Assembly: GCA_003427395.1 (NCBI GenBank)
Contig: BFEA01000230.1
Coordinates: forward strand, 2,169,530 to 2,223,212
DNA from: Chara braunii
Taxonomy: Eukaryota > Streptophyta > Charophyceae > Charales > Characeae
DNA: 53,683 nucleotides
Direction: 5' to 3'
In this document: positions 10,615 through 21,901 of the stretch, piece after piece
How positions within the stretch are numbered: position 1 is the stretch's first letter
Layout of the letters: every line of letters begins with the position of its first letter
The notes under the pieces: generated by a model
What the model saw: only the letters and a program-made list of their open reading frames with translations
Told to the model about the DNA's origin: nothing
Database searches by the model: none
Translations under genes and position numbers: made by a program

Positions 10615-11168
10615 TGTCGGAGATGGTCTTCTAAGGTACGATTGTAGACCAAGATGTCGTCTAGGTATACGAAAACGTATTCTTTAGAGATATCCCTAAA
10701 GATATCGTTGATCGTCATTTGGAAGGTGGCGGGTGCATTGGTGAGGCCGAATGACATCACCGTGAACTCATAGTGGCCGACGCACGGTCATAAGACGGTC
10801 TTCGGTTGGTCCTCTGCGACAACGTGGATCTGGTGGTAACTACTACGAAGATCCATTTTCGTAAAGAAGCGGTTGTTTGACAGATGGTCAAACAAGTCAA
10901 CTGTGCGAGGCATGAGATGGTTGTTCTTAACCGTGTAACGGTTGAGGCCGCGATAATCAATGAAGAGGCAGAGGGTTCCATCCGCTTTGTGAGCAAAGAG
11001 AACGGGTGCACCATAGGAGGAGTTACTGGGTTTAATGAAACCCAGTCGAAGGAGCTTCTCAAGTTGATGATTGAGTTCCGTCGCCTTTGGAATCGAGAGT
11101 CGGTATGGTGCCTGCTGGTGGACACGATAGTCAGGCACGACTTGGATAGAATGTTTAACACCACGCAT
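10615..11168 (-). pseudogene. Element A reverse transcriptase
   Basis: 'LRLGFIKPSNSSYGAPVLFAHK' and 'FIDYRGLNRYTVKNNHLMP' are the fingers motifs of Ty3 reverse transcriptases. 'TKMDLRSSYHQI' holds the first catalytic Asp. At 10,653-10,667 the minus strand encodes Y-L-D-D-I, the catalytic pair, in 'FVYLDDILVY'. All three catalytic Asp codons survive, but frameshifts between the blocks (around 10,790) break the protein. Confidence 0.9.
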
Positions 11169-11545
11169 CGGAAGGATCCCACTGTATGAGAAATACGGGG
11201 AAAAATATCGTGGTACTCTCGAATCAGGTCACGAACGGCGGGTTCTAAGTCCGGTGTGAACCGCGCGAGTTCATCAATGAGACCAAGGTTAACACGGGAC
11301 GTATATGTGCACTCGCCAGTGGATGATGGAGAGATTTGGGATGTCGAAGGAGTATCTGCAAGCTGGGGGGTAGATGTAGTGATGTGAGCCGCAAAAATGG
11401 AGGAAGGATCCAGGGGATCGGGCTTCAAGGAGATCTGTACAGAGGGGTTTGTACTGAAGAAGATCCATGACGTTCACTGAGTAGAGGGTGACGTCCTCTT
11501 GACACAGGAAGTGAGCGAACTGGCGAGGGGTGTTGAAGGCAATAT
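11169..11545 (-). pseudogene. Element A protease-RT linker
   Basis: 'ELARFTPDLEPAVRDLIREYHDIFP' type sequence at about 11,180-11,290 is the linker that precedes Ty3 reverse transcriptases. Upstream, 'DLLQYKPLCTDLL' type codons continue the polyprotein. The D-T/S-G active site of a protease is not found. Confidence 0.5.
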
Positions 11546-13290
11546 CTAGGTGGGACCTGAAAGGACGAGGGTCCTGGGGAGATAGGTCGGGAGGGGTGTC
11601 GCTCGTGGTGTCAATGAAAGGGACTCGATAGGTCTGACCACACTTCGTTTTGACAACGAGTGTCTCGGTTGCCTATTTGGCCTTTGTGTCACGGAACTTC
11701 TGAGACCAAGGAGTGTCAAGGATAAACTCGTACCCAGTCTCCAGCACGTCGAAGTATATGGAGGCATGGTAGTACCGAGGCGCCTGGGTGCCTGGGTATT
11801 ATTCGATGGTTGGAGGGTGAGGGAAACGTGGAGGTTGGGGACTGTCTTATCGAAAAAGCACTGCATTTTGTTATCTCTGAGGGTAGCAGAGGTAGTGGAG
11901 CAAAACACGGAGGAAGCTAAACGAGCTTCCTCAACCATGCAAGGGTGAACAATATCCCCCTGCGAGTCGGAGTTACAGAAAGCACAGTACTCCCTCATAG
12001 ATGTCCCAAGGCGAATAAGAATAATGGGGAGGGTGCGATCAGGGTCAGAGAGAAGGGCGAGAAGACGACAAAGGACGTTTACGTGTCTCGTGAGTCGTTC
12101 CTGACGAGCTTGCAGTCTCGGAGGGGAAGGGCTAGATGCAGCGGTCTGCTGTGGGGCAAACAATACCTCAACAGACGGCGGGGTAGAGGGAATTGTGTGT
12201 GTCGTGTCTTGAGGATCCTCGACAGGAACAATGGGAAGGGTGCAATAATGGGGAAACGTCATCGTGAGTTGCCAGCTGAGCGCTACAGCGAGTTGTGCAA
12301 ATGGCGCGACGTGTCGGAAGTCTCGGAGGGGAACGACTAGATGCGGTGGTCTGTTGTGGGGCAAACGGTACCTCGACAGACGGCAGGGCAAAAGGAACCA
12401 CATCTGTCGTGTCTTGAGGATCCTTTGGTATGGTAGCCAAAGAGGCAAACCACGACTCGATGGTTGGGAAGTCGGCTACGAACGAGGCCTCAGCAGTACA
12501 CTGCACCTTGGCTAGCTGGATGAGATTGGTCGAGCGGGGCCGAGGGGGGACTGAGATCGATGCTGACGAGAAAGGTCAGCATAGTGCCGATCGAGGGCAG
12601 CATGGCAAGGATACTATGAGGAGGTGTGTCCATCCTGGCGGCAACGAAGGCAACTGTGACGGGCCTCGAGGGTGGGGCACTCCTCAGGGGATAGGACTCC
12701 ACGAGGAGGGAGGAAACCCTGCAGGAGGTCTACTCAAGGAACAACGAACGTGCGGGCGCCAGCCTGTGCAAGCCGACTGCAAGCACGACCCATCGGGGAC
12801 ATCGCCATCTGCAAGCGATCGACCATCGGGACAATGTTGTCATAGAGATCCTCGGAGGCGTCCCCAAGGGTAGGGCCGACCTCTGTCGTAGAGTCGTCAC
12901 CGTACTCGAGGGACCTGTAGCGCCGAGAGAATGGCGCTCCAGGCTCAGCTGAGCAGCGAAAGCGGCCGAAAAAAGAGCAACCGCCTCAAGTGGTGCCGCA
13001 TGACTGGGAGGTGGCGGCGGGTCGCGAAGAGGACGGGGCGTTGGAGAAGCGACGCCACATCCTCTGGTACTATCGAGCTGCCTCGTAGGCCTACTCCGTG
13101 GACGGGAAGGTCTGTCTCCAAAGCTCTATGAGGTAATCAGGCGCGGGACTGATGAGAAACTTGTTGGTCAGAAGACTCTCTGATAGGAGCGTCTCATCGT
13201 AAATGAGGCGGGCGTCATGAAACAACTGAATGTGACGCTCCAAGTCTGCCGGTGTGGAGGACCTAGGCCATCGTGTCTGGGTGACCTTAT
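11546..13290 (-). pseudogene. Element A gag-pol junction region, unresolved
   Basis: The minus strand has a 300-codon frame (11,546-12,448) and an overlapping frame to 12,506. They are rich in Pro, Ser and Thr, with the pair 'TTDVVPFALPSVEVPFAPQQT' and 'DTTHTIPSTPPSVEVLFAPQQ' forming a roughly 200-bp direct duplication. This looks like a linker that has expanded by tandem duplication. I do not recognise a catalytic domain. Confidence 0.4.
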
Positions 13291-14730
13291 CTAAGGTGTC
13301 GGCCGCGTCATGCCGACCGCCATAGCAATCCTAAAGAAAGGTGCGAAGTCTCCAAAAGTGCGAGCCTCACCTGTACGAGTACGATGGGTATAATAGCTCT
13401 TCCATGAGGTGAAAGCGCCGCCTCGCAATTTAGTAGCGAGCAGAGAGCCCCACAACTCCTGACTAGTGTTTGTCAGTGTCAGTACATGCATGACTGTCTG
13501 CAACCAATGCGAGAAGTGTGTCATCATAGTCAGGTATATCCGACAGGCGCACAAGGAGGGGACCGCTGTGCTGACGCCGAAGGGAGAGAGGGTGAGGGGC
13601 CTGCACTGTGGCGGCAAAAGTCGAGGCCGGTGCAGGAGTGGAAGTGAGAGAAGGTTGTGGGCCATAGCCGCTGGTGAAAGGTCCAACAAAGGTGGAGGCA
13701 ACGACCGCAGGCACCTGTGACGGAGTGGCGAGGTAGGAGGGTAAAGGTGGAGTAGCAGGTCGAGGGAAACAAGCCTGCAAGACTGAAGTAGAAGTAGTGA
13801 AGGAAGATGAAGGGTGAGCAAACTGTGAAGGGTGAGGTTGTCTCAATGTGAGTATCTCCGCCTTTATTTGTGTCATGGTGACCAGCAAGGTAGTCACTGG
13901 GTGGGTGCACAGGGTTAGAGGTGAACGAGTCGGAGAGGGTACCCTAGAGGGGGGAGGAGTAACGAAATGTCGGGAGCCTTGACGTGGGAGTGAGGGGATA
14001 AGAGGAGGATGGAGGGCTCCGGGCCGTAGTGCCACGACCGGCACGGAAAGCTGGAAAACAAAACCGAGACGGGTAGATGAAACTGCCTGGCCAGATACCC
14101 GTATCTGGGTGGCAACACTTACGACAGTGGCCAAAGTGGCAAGGGCGCCAGGGGTCGATGGATATGCTGCAAGATACGGTATGGTCTGAGCAGCAAGAAC
14201 ACTCACCACTGCGGAGGGTTAGTGTTGGATCTGTCACTCGGGGGAGGAAGAGCTATCACGTCTCCGTGTCTAAAGTCGTAAGGAACCGGACTGGGAATCG
14301 GTAGGGGATGGTGTGTGGGAGCGGTGGGGAGAGCGATGAGAATAACCGTTAATGCGGTGAACTTCAAGGGCGAGCTCGTTGAGTTGCTCCTGCATGGGTG
14401 CAAGTGCATAAAGTCGCGCTTGCATGGATGCGAGGAGGGCCGCAAGGACGGTCTCAAGGTCTCTAGGGGTCAAACCCTTTGCCGCCACCGCTGCGGGCGA
14501 CTGAGAGGTGGATGGCACCACATCGATATCCTCGGGTATGCTCCTATCCATATATGATGGAGGAAAGGGGGTAGACACAGTGAGAAGTGGAGAGAGAGAT
14601 GGGGAAGGAGGTGAGCTGCTATGTGGAGAAAGAGGCCCACCTGTGCGAGGGAGGAGACCGCATGAGCGGATTGGGTAGTCGTGAGTCGGATCGCCCCGGT
14701 GTCGGCGGGTCGCGCAGGAGATGGTAGCAC
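13291..14730 (-). pseudogene. Element A gag-like region
   Basis: Near 13,300-13,500 the minus strand encodes 'HWLQTVMHVLTLTNTSQELW', 'TKLRGGAFTSWKSYYTHRT' and 'RTFGDFAPFFRIAM', which resemble the helical capsid core of plant Ty3 gag (the retrotrans_gag layout: W-L, then G-A-x-T-W, then F-x-x-F). Upstream to 14,578 is a Pro/Ser-rich N-terminus with an 'ALLASMQARLYALAPMQEQLNELA' helix. No CCHC knuckle is visible. Several frames are used. Confidence 0.55.
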
Positions 14731-15539
14731 GGACCCGGTCGAGAGGAGAGGATCTATTGGGGTCCAGGGTGCCTGACGGGAGGAGCCGAGAAAGGAGGGG
14801 GCCAGAAAAACCCTAAACCTTAAGAAAACACTAACGGGAGTTTGGGGGGTTAGGGTAGAGTTGCAGCGACCTAATCAAGAAAATAAAATAACAACCATGG
14901 AAGGGAGGGGGAAAGAAAAATAAAAAAGCTGTGAAATTTTAAGATTAAATAATAATAATAATAATAATAATAAAAATAAAAAAAAAATAAACAAACGTTG
15001 AGGAGAAAAACAATATTCAATTTTTTTTGGAATTGTCGACAACATTTCCCTATTCCCCATGGGGTCAAAAATGTGCCAAAGGAAGGAGGGACCAAGAGGA
15101 GCATACTAAGTTTTAAACTGCCGCAAACTAAAATTTTCAGAAAATTTACTTAAAATATAATAAAATAAAGAAATGGAGAGATACAGTAGAGTGAAGAGAA
15201 AACTAAGTTTTGGATTTTTCAAGACTTTCGGCAGCATTAGTGTGAAAATTGACTAAGTAAAAAATGGAAAATTTTGTCGGCGCTTCGCTACCCCCAAGGG
15301 GTCAAAATGTGTTGGGAGAAGAAAATAGGGAGAAAAGAGAAAATTTTGGCAACACTTCATTACCTCCAAGGGGTCAAAACGTGCGCGGATAGCAGAAATA
15401 ACTAAGTCCTAACAAGATATAGAGGTGCCGCAATAAAATTTAAATTTTAATAATAATAAAAATAAAAAATAAATTAAATTAGAAAATAAGAAAGGAAGTA
15501 AGGGATAAGATAATTCACTTTTTTTGGAGAAAAAAAGGT
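14731..15539. repeat. AT-rich block with TAA microsatellite and hairpin repeats
   Basis: Contains (TAA)n at about 14,950-14,975 and, at 15,036-15,385, three units holding 'ggggtcaaaa' opposite 'ccccc' or 'cccc'. On the minus strand these units carry TGTTGCC or a variant followed by A/T-rich arms, resembling the hairpin family at 40,754-41,364. No coding sequence. Confidence 0.55.
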
Positions 15540-16600
15540 TGTAAGGATTGAACCCTTAACGGGGCCTTGCGGACATGCATATGTTCTGGGCAACAAGCCT
15601 CGTGCCCGCCCTAAGTGAAGGCGGGCAAGAATATCCACGAGTGGCCTTCATTCAACATTTCCCAAAGTGGGTATCAGACAGTTGCCGCACTCCAGTTGGT
15701 TGAAGTGCATCGTGAGCCTCCGACTCCTGCAAAGGCAGTTGAGCCCAGGGCCGGGGTTGGTTGAGCCCTGGGCGATAGTCTGGGAGAGCGACACATCACG
15801 CATTGGTCCCTGGCGTATGGAAAAGCAGTATTTTGTTATAGAGGCCAAGGAAACCAATGGGAAACCGGTACGGGTTCTGAATTTGGACAACAGCCCTAGC
15901 CTAAGGGGCGCAACTGTATTACCTGGGCCCGATCCGCATTGGGCCTGGGCGCAGATATTGGGGCCCAGGCGCAGGCTCGAGGTAGACCGCCCACACGCGA
16001 CACTGGCATATAGGCAGAGTGGGCGAGTGGGCAGGGATCTTGGCCATTGCGAGGAAGGCCGGCACGCTGTGGCATTGCGAGGTGCTGCGCTGCGCTAGGC
16101 TGAGAGTAGGCAGGCTGGTGCTAAGCGGTAGGGTGCAGCTTGGGCGCAGGGCGCTGGCAGCCATAGCCGGGCTGCATGAGAGCGCTGAAGGAGGTGAGGG
16201 CGAAGGTGGTTCTTCGGAGGTGAAGGGCGTTGTGTGGGATAACAAGGAAGAGTGAGGGAGGAGAGAGAGAGACGTACCTGGTGGAGAGGAGGTTGGCATT
16301 GGTGTTGACGTCATCACTCGCTGGTCGTCAAGTCGTCTGGTTGCTTCCATGCTGTAGTTGTAGGATAGGCTGTAGGGTAGATAGGGCGCCTGACGCCATT
16401 CAAGAGAGAGAGCTCAATTGGGTTATGTTGTTGGTGTTGCCCGATTGGGATTGGACATTGACTCACGTTTTACTGTATCATTCTCAAATTGATGGTGTAT
16501 TGGTTCCAATGTGCTATCTGCCCTTGCTTCGGCTACTTGGACTTCAGTTGTGATTTGCAATTGGGATTTCTGTGCTTCGTCCAGATTCATGTTCCTTGCA
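15540..16600 (+). repeat. Element B 5' LTR (1,061 bp)
   Basis: Starts TGTAAGGATTG and ends TTCCTTGCA (TG...CA), followed three bases later by a primer-binding site. The same LTR is found inverted at 21,902-22,971. It has long open frames on both strands (15,667-16,098 plus; 15,919-16,350 minus), which recur in the other copy. Confidence 0.85.
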
Positions 16601-16603
16601 TTT

Positions 16604-16615
16604 TGGTATCGGAGC
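16604..16615 (+). promoter_or_regulatory. Primer-binding site (initiator Met tRNA type)
   Basis: TGGTATCGGAGC, three bases after the LTR end, differs by one base from the plant initiator-Met tRNA complement TGGTATCAGAGC. It would prime minus-strand DNA synthesis. Confidence 0.85.
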
Positions 16616-17885
16616 TGGTTCGATTCGTCGCTTACCTTGGTGCGCCGGCGTTATACAGACTTGGTGCGTTGACGATGCTTCTTCGCAATTGGTTCTTGTG
16701 ACGTCGGGCCGAAAATAGGTGCGCGACCTGGGTAGAGAGGTAAGCGCCGGAAGGCTATACGGCTTGGGATGTCGTGGCGACGACAGAATGCATGTATGGT
16801 GATGAGAGCATGCTGATGTGGCATTTGGCTGAAGTGGCACTGCATTGCATTGTGGGTGGTATCGAGGCTACGACCGGTCATCAAATGCACATTCAGCTCA
16901 ATTAGTGAGAAATCTGTGGTATGGGGCAACTATCTCCAGGTACGTTGTTCCCTTACCTTATCTACCCTCTCAATCTCTTATTACCGTGAGGAAGTGAGTT
17001 AAACTGGAGAGTCCTCTCTTTTTGGTCAGGAGTAGTGAGCGCTCTACCTCGAGGGACGACAATCTTCTCGGTGGTGCATCTGGAAGGAGAAAGGGTGGTG
17101 CCTCTGAAGGACCCTGGTCGAAGCACATGGGTCATGGTCACCATGCCAATCCAATGGGATTAGTACACGCATGAGATGGATGCTTTGTCCATTGGGGCTC
17201 TTAACTGCGCTGATAGAGGGGTGTGCAGACTGAACAGGCTTATGCATACGCTCCCAGACCGTCTATAAACATTTCTGGATGGGGTTTCGATCTGTCCACT
17301 GGTTGTGATCGTCGTCCTGATTGCGACGTTAAATAATTCCTGAGCGACCTTGGGGGCAGTCCTTAAGTAAGCCTCTTGATCAGCCAAATCAGTCGGACGC
17401 GAGGATAAATAATGGGCAAGCCTGGTCATAAGTATGCACCTAGGGCACAAGGGTGGGTCGACATTGCACACCTAAGACACTGCTGCTCATTGATGCTCAT
17501 CGATATGTTGGATTAAGGGGAGGGTAGGTTCTAATTGGTGCTCAATTGTAAACACAGCAATTTCCACTGTTCATACATCTGCAACATAATTTAGTTTTAT
17601 TTTTGATTAGTTGGTTGACAGACTGCTAACACCTCACAGACAACTTAGTTTAGGACTATTGTATACTACCATAACCAGTTTTATGCAAAGCCTCTGTAAG
17701 TGAACTAATCTGGATAAAATGAAATTATGTTTAAAGTCTTTGTGAATGTTGTAGGCTGCCACTTGATCGGTTAAGTAGGGGACCTGTCGGACACATTTAT
17801 TTTTAGAAAATTAGATGCCGATCAGACACATGCTCTGGTAGAACTCCAACAGGGATTTGTAGTGCAGACAATGTTTGCCTAGCTG
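16616..17885 (+). other. Element B 5' leader
   Basis: 1.27 kb between primer-binding site and gag start, with no conserved coding sequence on either strand. Position implies the packaging/translation leader of the retrotransposon RNA. Confidence 0.6.
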
Positions 17886-19699
17886 ATGAGCGGGTCAGAC
17901 TCCGATGGGGGTAGAGTTGACGATGCGAGGCTGACACGTTTGGGATCCCTTAGGGTCCCACGCGTGTTTCAGTTCCTACAGACGGGAGACGAAAGACGGC
18001 TTCGTGCCGAAGTTAGAGCCCGTGCTTACGCAACAGCGAGGGAAACAACACTAGCTCCAAGTCAGGCGTTGGCAGCAGCAAACGCCGCAGCTAGGGAACA
18101 GGCAGCAGCAGCAGCCAGCGCAACAGCAATGGCCGCCGCGGGAGCATCCTCTGCTGCATCCTCGTCTGGGACCCAGCTGGGGATGCCCCCGGGGCCGACG
18201 GGTACTTCCGGATCAATAGGTTCCAGTTACTCCACTAGTCAAATGGCGGGCTCGCAGTTCAGTCCGTTGACCCCACGTGGAAGGGAGCTACAAGAGCTCC
18301 AACAAGCCGAGATGATCCGCACACGGTTAGAGAGGGAACTGAAGCAAGCTACCGAAAGAGAAAATGAGATCAGAAATAGAACAGCCAAATTGATATGTTA
18401 GAGGTAGACAAAGTTGCAATAGCGGAGTTAGATGAGTCAGCAATGTCTGACGCAATGAAAGTATTAAGGTCCAGCATACTGTCACTGCATGCGCATGTGG
18501 ACAGCAGGCTGGATTTCATGCAGAACTCCTTGGACCAAATCTTGGACCTTTTGCAAAGGTCAGGATTACGGCCAGCACCACAGTCGCCGTTGCCGTTAAT
18601 GGTGATGTCAGGCCCCTTTCTGGTACAAGCTAGTGCACAGCCAAGTGGTACGTCTGCATCAGCCGCGCAGACTGCTGCTTCTACTTCTTCTGGTCCAGCG
18701 GTTGGAGCTACACCACAACCGCAACAAACTATTCCACCTTAGGGACCGCAGCAAAGTCCATGGTACCCAAAGACCCCGATGAAGCCACCCCTTGCCTTCT
18801 CCAGTGAGAAGAAGGATGAGGAACTCAACACTTGGTTCAGGACGGTTCCGATGTGGGTAAGGGCAAAGAGGACGTTGCAGGAGGAGGAGGTGATTACTGT
18901 TGCATCTTACCTTGAGGGTAAGGCAGCCAAATGGCTAGATGGGATAGTAGCGAAGGCCGGGTTTGGACGACGCATGGCAGATTGGGGTAAAACCGTCACT
19001 TTAGAAGAGTTCTTAGATATGGTAGAAGCTCGCCGGCGTAATCCGCAGCAGGCACAAATTGCCACTGATGCGATGCTCAGACCGAACCAGCGAAGGTACA
19101 AGTCTGTCGGAGAGCTGATGTCTACTGTAGTGCACCTCATCGTCGTTCCCGGTATACGCTATGATGATCAGATCTTATTGACCATGTTTCTGAGATGTCT
19201 GCCCGAGAATCTCAGAATCCTACTGGCCAGCGAGGCTCGCCTCGAGTATCATTCCTTTGAGACCTTCTCTAGAAAGGCCTTAGACTTGGAGGCTACTCTA
19301 GGGAGTTCTCAACCTACTCCAGTAGACAGGAGGAAGAAGAAGAGTCCACAGGAGTGGAAAAAGAAGGGTAGTAGATTGATGATGGCTGAGTCCGATGGGA
19401 CTCAAACTGAAATCGAAGAACTTACCGACCTGATAGATGGCACAGAGTACGATGGCGAGGAAACCGCTGAGGGTAGCACCCTCGCCACAGTAGTCAAGGC
19501 AAAGGCTGGTGGCCGCAGTAAAGGCGGTCATCAAAAGAGTCAAGGGCAGGCCGCCTCTAGTCAGTCCAAAGTAGCAGATTGGGTAAAGGCAGGTCTTGAT
19601 CAGGAAGTGTGGCGGGACCGCCGAGTGCGCGGTGCTTGCATTAACTGTGGTGAATACGGACACACCCAGTATAAGTGCAAGAACGCAAAGGTCACGTAG
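17886..19699 (+). pseudogene. Element B gag with CCHC zinc knuckle
   Basis: Three successive frames make one gag. 17,886-18,401 is an Ala/Ser-rich N-terminus with a coiled-coil tail. 18,395-18,742 continues the coil in another frame. 18,779-19,699 has the capsid core: 'LAFSSEKKDEELNTWFRTV', 'YLEGKAAKWLDG', 'LTMFLRCLPENLRILL'. A nucleocapsid knuckle follows, C-I-N-C-G-E-Y-G-H-T-Q-Y-K-C (C-x2-C-x4-H-x4-C). A frameshift near 18,395 and a TAG at 18,740-18,742 break it; both flanks stay in one frame after 18,395. Gag builds the particle that packages element RNA. Confidence 0.88.
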
Positions 19700-19945
19700 A
19701 AGATACCCCCTAAGGGAGGGGTGCCTTCTTCCAAGGCTTCGAGCTTGGGAAACACTTGAGGCCAGTGGAAGTTTTAGCTGCTTCTACTCATGGTGAAGTG
19801 GGACAGATACCCTCCCCACTTTATGAGATGGCCATAGCTAATGACTCTTTAGTCACTCTGCAAACTCATCTAGACCAAACTATGCTCTGAGGCCTTAGAA
19901 GATTTAGAAAGTGAGTGGTCAAGCAAGGACCCTCGCGAATCTTGG

Positions 19946-20374
19946 GTGGCACTAAGTAGAGGTCCTAAAGGGGAACACTTCATCGTGGAAGTTCAAGTTG
20001 TTGTAGGAGGCCGCAAATGTGGTGCCTTCGTAGACATCGGCTCCACGCGGAATTATATAAATCGCGACTGTTTGGAAAGGCTGCACCTAGAGGACCGGGT
20101 ACAGCGCCTTAGTGGACCGGTAGCATCTACTTTGGCCAACAAGGAGCGCATGGTAGTGTCAGACTATGTCAAGGATGTAGTTTGCACCTTCTCCTATGGA
20201 GAATGGAAACTTAATCACAAGATTCCGTTCGTGGTTAGTGACGACTTACTGTTCGACATGTTGTTAGGAATGTACTACCTTGAGGTTGCCAAGCCCCAGT
20301 TTGACTGGGACAAGAAGGTGCTCAAGCATGAGTTGCCTGATACCACTAGTACACTCCCTGCAACGTGCGTCTAG
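19946..20374 (+). pseudogene. Element B aspartic protease (truncated)
   Basis: 142 codons in the same frame as the gag knuckle, with stops between. 'CGAFVDIGSTRNYI' is the active-site loop, but the usual D-[S/T]-G reads D-I-G, which probably inactivates it. 'DLLFDMLLGMYYL' is the 'ILG' flap-distal motif. The frame runs into LTR D at 20,359, so the reverse transcriptase and everything after it are missing. Confidence 0.8.
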
Positions 20375-20718
20375 CTACCCTGGCCTAGAGCAAGGGCTAT
20401 CTGCCTATTTTGCATGTTCGGCCTGTGGGACTAGGTCGTGGCCTGACCCCACACCCCGTGTGCTCATTCAGTCCAGTCCAGCCCTGCCCGGTACCACTAA
20501 CGGTACCAGGCTAGTCTAGTCCAGTCCAGTCAGTTTACTGGGTGTATACCCCAGTTGCAGTGTGTTTATGTCTCATTCTTCATTTGCACAGTTTGGGGTA
20601 TGTGCATGTTGAGTCTGCGTTGGAGTTGTGTTGTCTCTTCCAGCTCCATCTCCATCTCCCCCATCCTCATCCCTTCGTCTTGATCCTGATGGACCGCCAT
20701 CCCGATGGGTCCGTCACA
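20359..20718 (+). repeat. LTR D (360 bp), plus orientation, inserted into element B
   Basis: Starts TGCAACGTGC and ends GTCCGTCACA. It matches the inverted copy at 6437-6794. A primer-binding site follows, so it acts as a 5' LTR, yet no gag or pol of its own is seen downstream. It cuts element B directly after the protease. Confidence 0.8.
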
Positions 20719-20719
20719 G

Positions 20720-20731
20720 TGGTATCAGAGC
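20720..20731 (+). promoter_or_regulatory. Primer-binding site of LTR D element
   Basis: TGGTATCAGAGC, an exact match to the plant initiator-Met tRNA primer site, two bases after the LTR end. Confidence 0.9.
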
Positions 20732-21901
20732 AGGAGCGACCCTGCTAGGCTGCTCCCACCCACGCCATCGGCTAAGGCCAAGGCCGCAACACACGCACAC
20801 GCACGCGCCACGCCCCCATGCTGCCCATGCTTCCCCCCCCCGCCCCGCTCCCGTATTATATTATATCAATATCTGGGAGTACAACTGCTAGGATTTGAAC
20901 CTCGACAGCTGTCAGGCATGAATGTGCGTAGCCAATGCCTTAACACACTGGCCGAACTGTATCCATGTCCCTGTAATGTGGCATATCGGTGTTGAATTGT
21001 GTCGTGCCAACTATTCCCCCCCCCCCCGTCGGCGAGCGGCGGGCAATGGCCGGCAAGACAGTAGCGTCGTGATTGCTACTGCCTGCACACGTGACCATCT
21101 ACAATGCCACGTGGAAGCTTGCTGAAGATCTGGAAGATCCCCCCGCCTAGTGGGCTGCAGTACAGTGGGATCTAGGTGGATGATCAAGATCTCAACACAC
21201 CCAAATAATAATGATTATTATTATTATTTGTGGCAATTTGGCAGGAGTGAAGACCCCCCTGGATAGGGGGATGGACAACTGTGCAATCAAGGTGGGTGAT
21301 CAAGATCTCAGCCAACCCCTGATTATCATCATTATTTATTTTTTTGCTACGGCAGCAGGCCAGAAGCACCTTGAAGACCAAGATCATGTGGATCTTGGTA
21401 GTGTTCTCTGCTCTTGGTCACCCAAGAGCTTGGTATAACCTACCTAACCACTAACCTACTCTCCCCAAACCCCTTTTCTTTCCTCTCCCCCCATCATCTA
21501 ATAATTTTTTCTAACTCTACCACTACTCCCTCATCCTACCTCACTCTTCTCTTTTTTTTTCCCTACTTCTCTCCTCTCCTTCCCACTGTTTTTTCATACC
21601 CCTCCCTCTTCACTTATCATGCACCGTTTTTTGCTCCCCTCTCCTCCCCACTCACCCTCTTCCACTAATCTTTCCTTCTATTTTCCATCGTTCTCATCCT
21701 TTTCTCTCCCATTCTCTCACCTTCCTCCCCCCCTTCCTCCCCCAACTACAACCCTATTATCTCCCCACCTCCCACTTCAATTTTTTTCCCTTTCTTACCT
21801 ATTTCTCTCTTTCTTCATCACTTTTTCATTCCCCCCTCCCCAACCTCGAATTTTTCTGTTTTTGTTTTCTTTTTCTGTCTTTTTCTTTGATTTATTTACC
21901 T
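20732..21901. other. Non-coding remnant and pyrimidine-rich DNA
   Basis: After the primer site no gag is recognisable. 'gtgatcaagatctca' type sequence is duplicated at about 21,180 and 21,296, each next to short TTA/ATT microsatellites. From 21,440 to 21,895 the strand is strongly C/T-rich with no gene. Confidence 0.5.

Larger units (their letters stand above)
7838..14730 (-). mobile_element. Element A: decayed Ty3/gypsy chromovirus
   Basis: Minus-strand order from right to left is gag-like region, linker, reverse transcriptase, RNase H, integrase, chromodomain. This is the gag-pol order of Ty3/gypsy chromoviruses. Each domain is recognisable but they lie in several frames with many stops, so the copy is old. 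The integrase is further split by a MITE at 8708-8921. The 5' LTR is not found; the AT-rich block at 14,930-15,540 and the LTR of element B lie where it should be. Confidence 0.85.

Noticed and set aside
20732-21000. Possible gag of the LTR D element
   Set aside because: Frames are short, His/Pro/Ala-rich and lack capsid or knuckle motifs.
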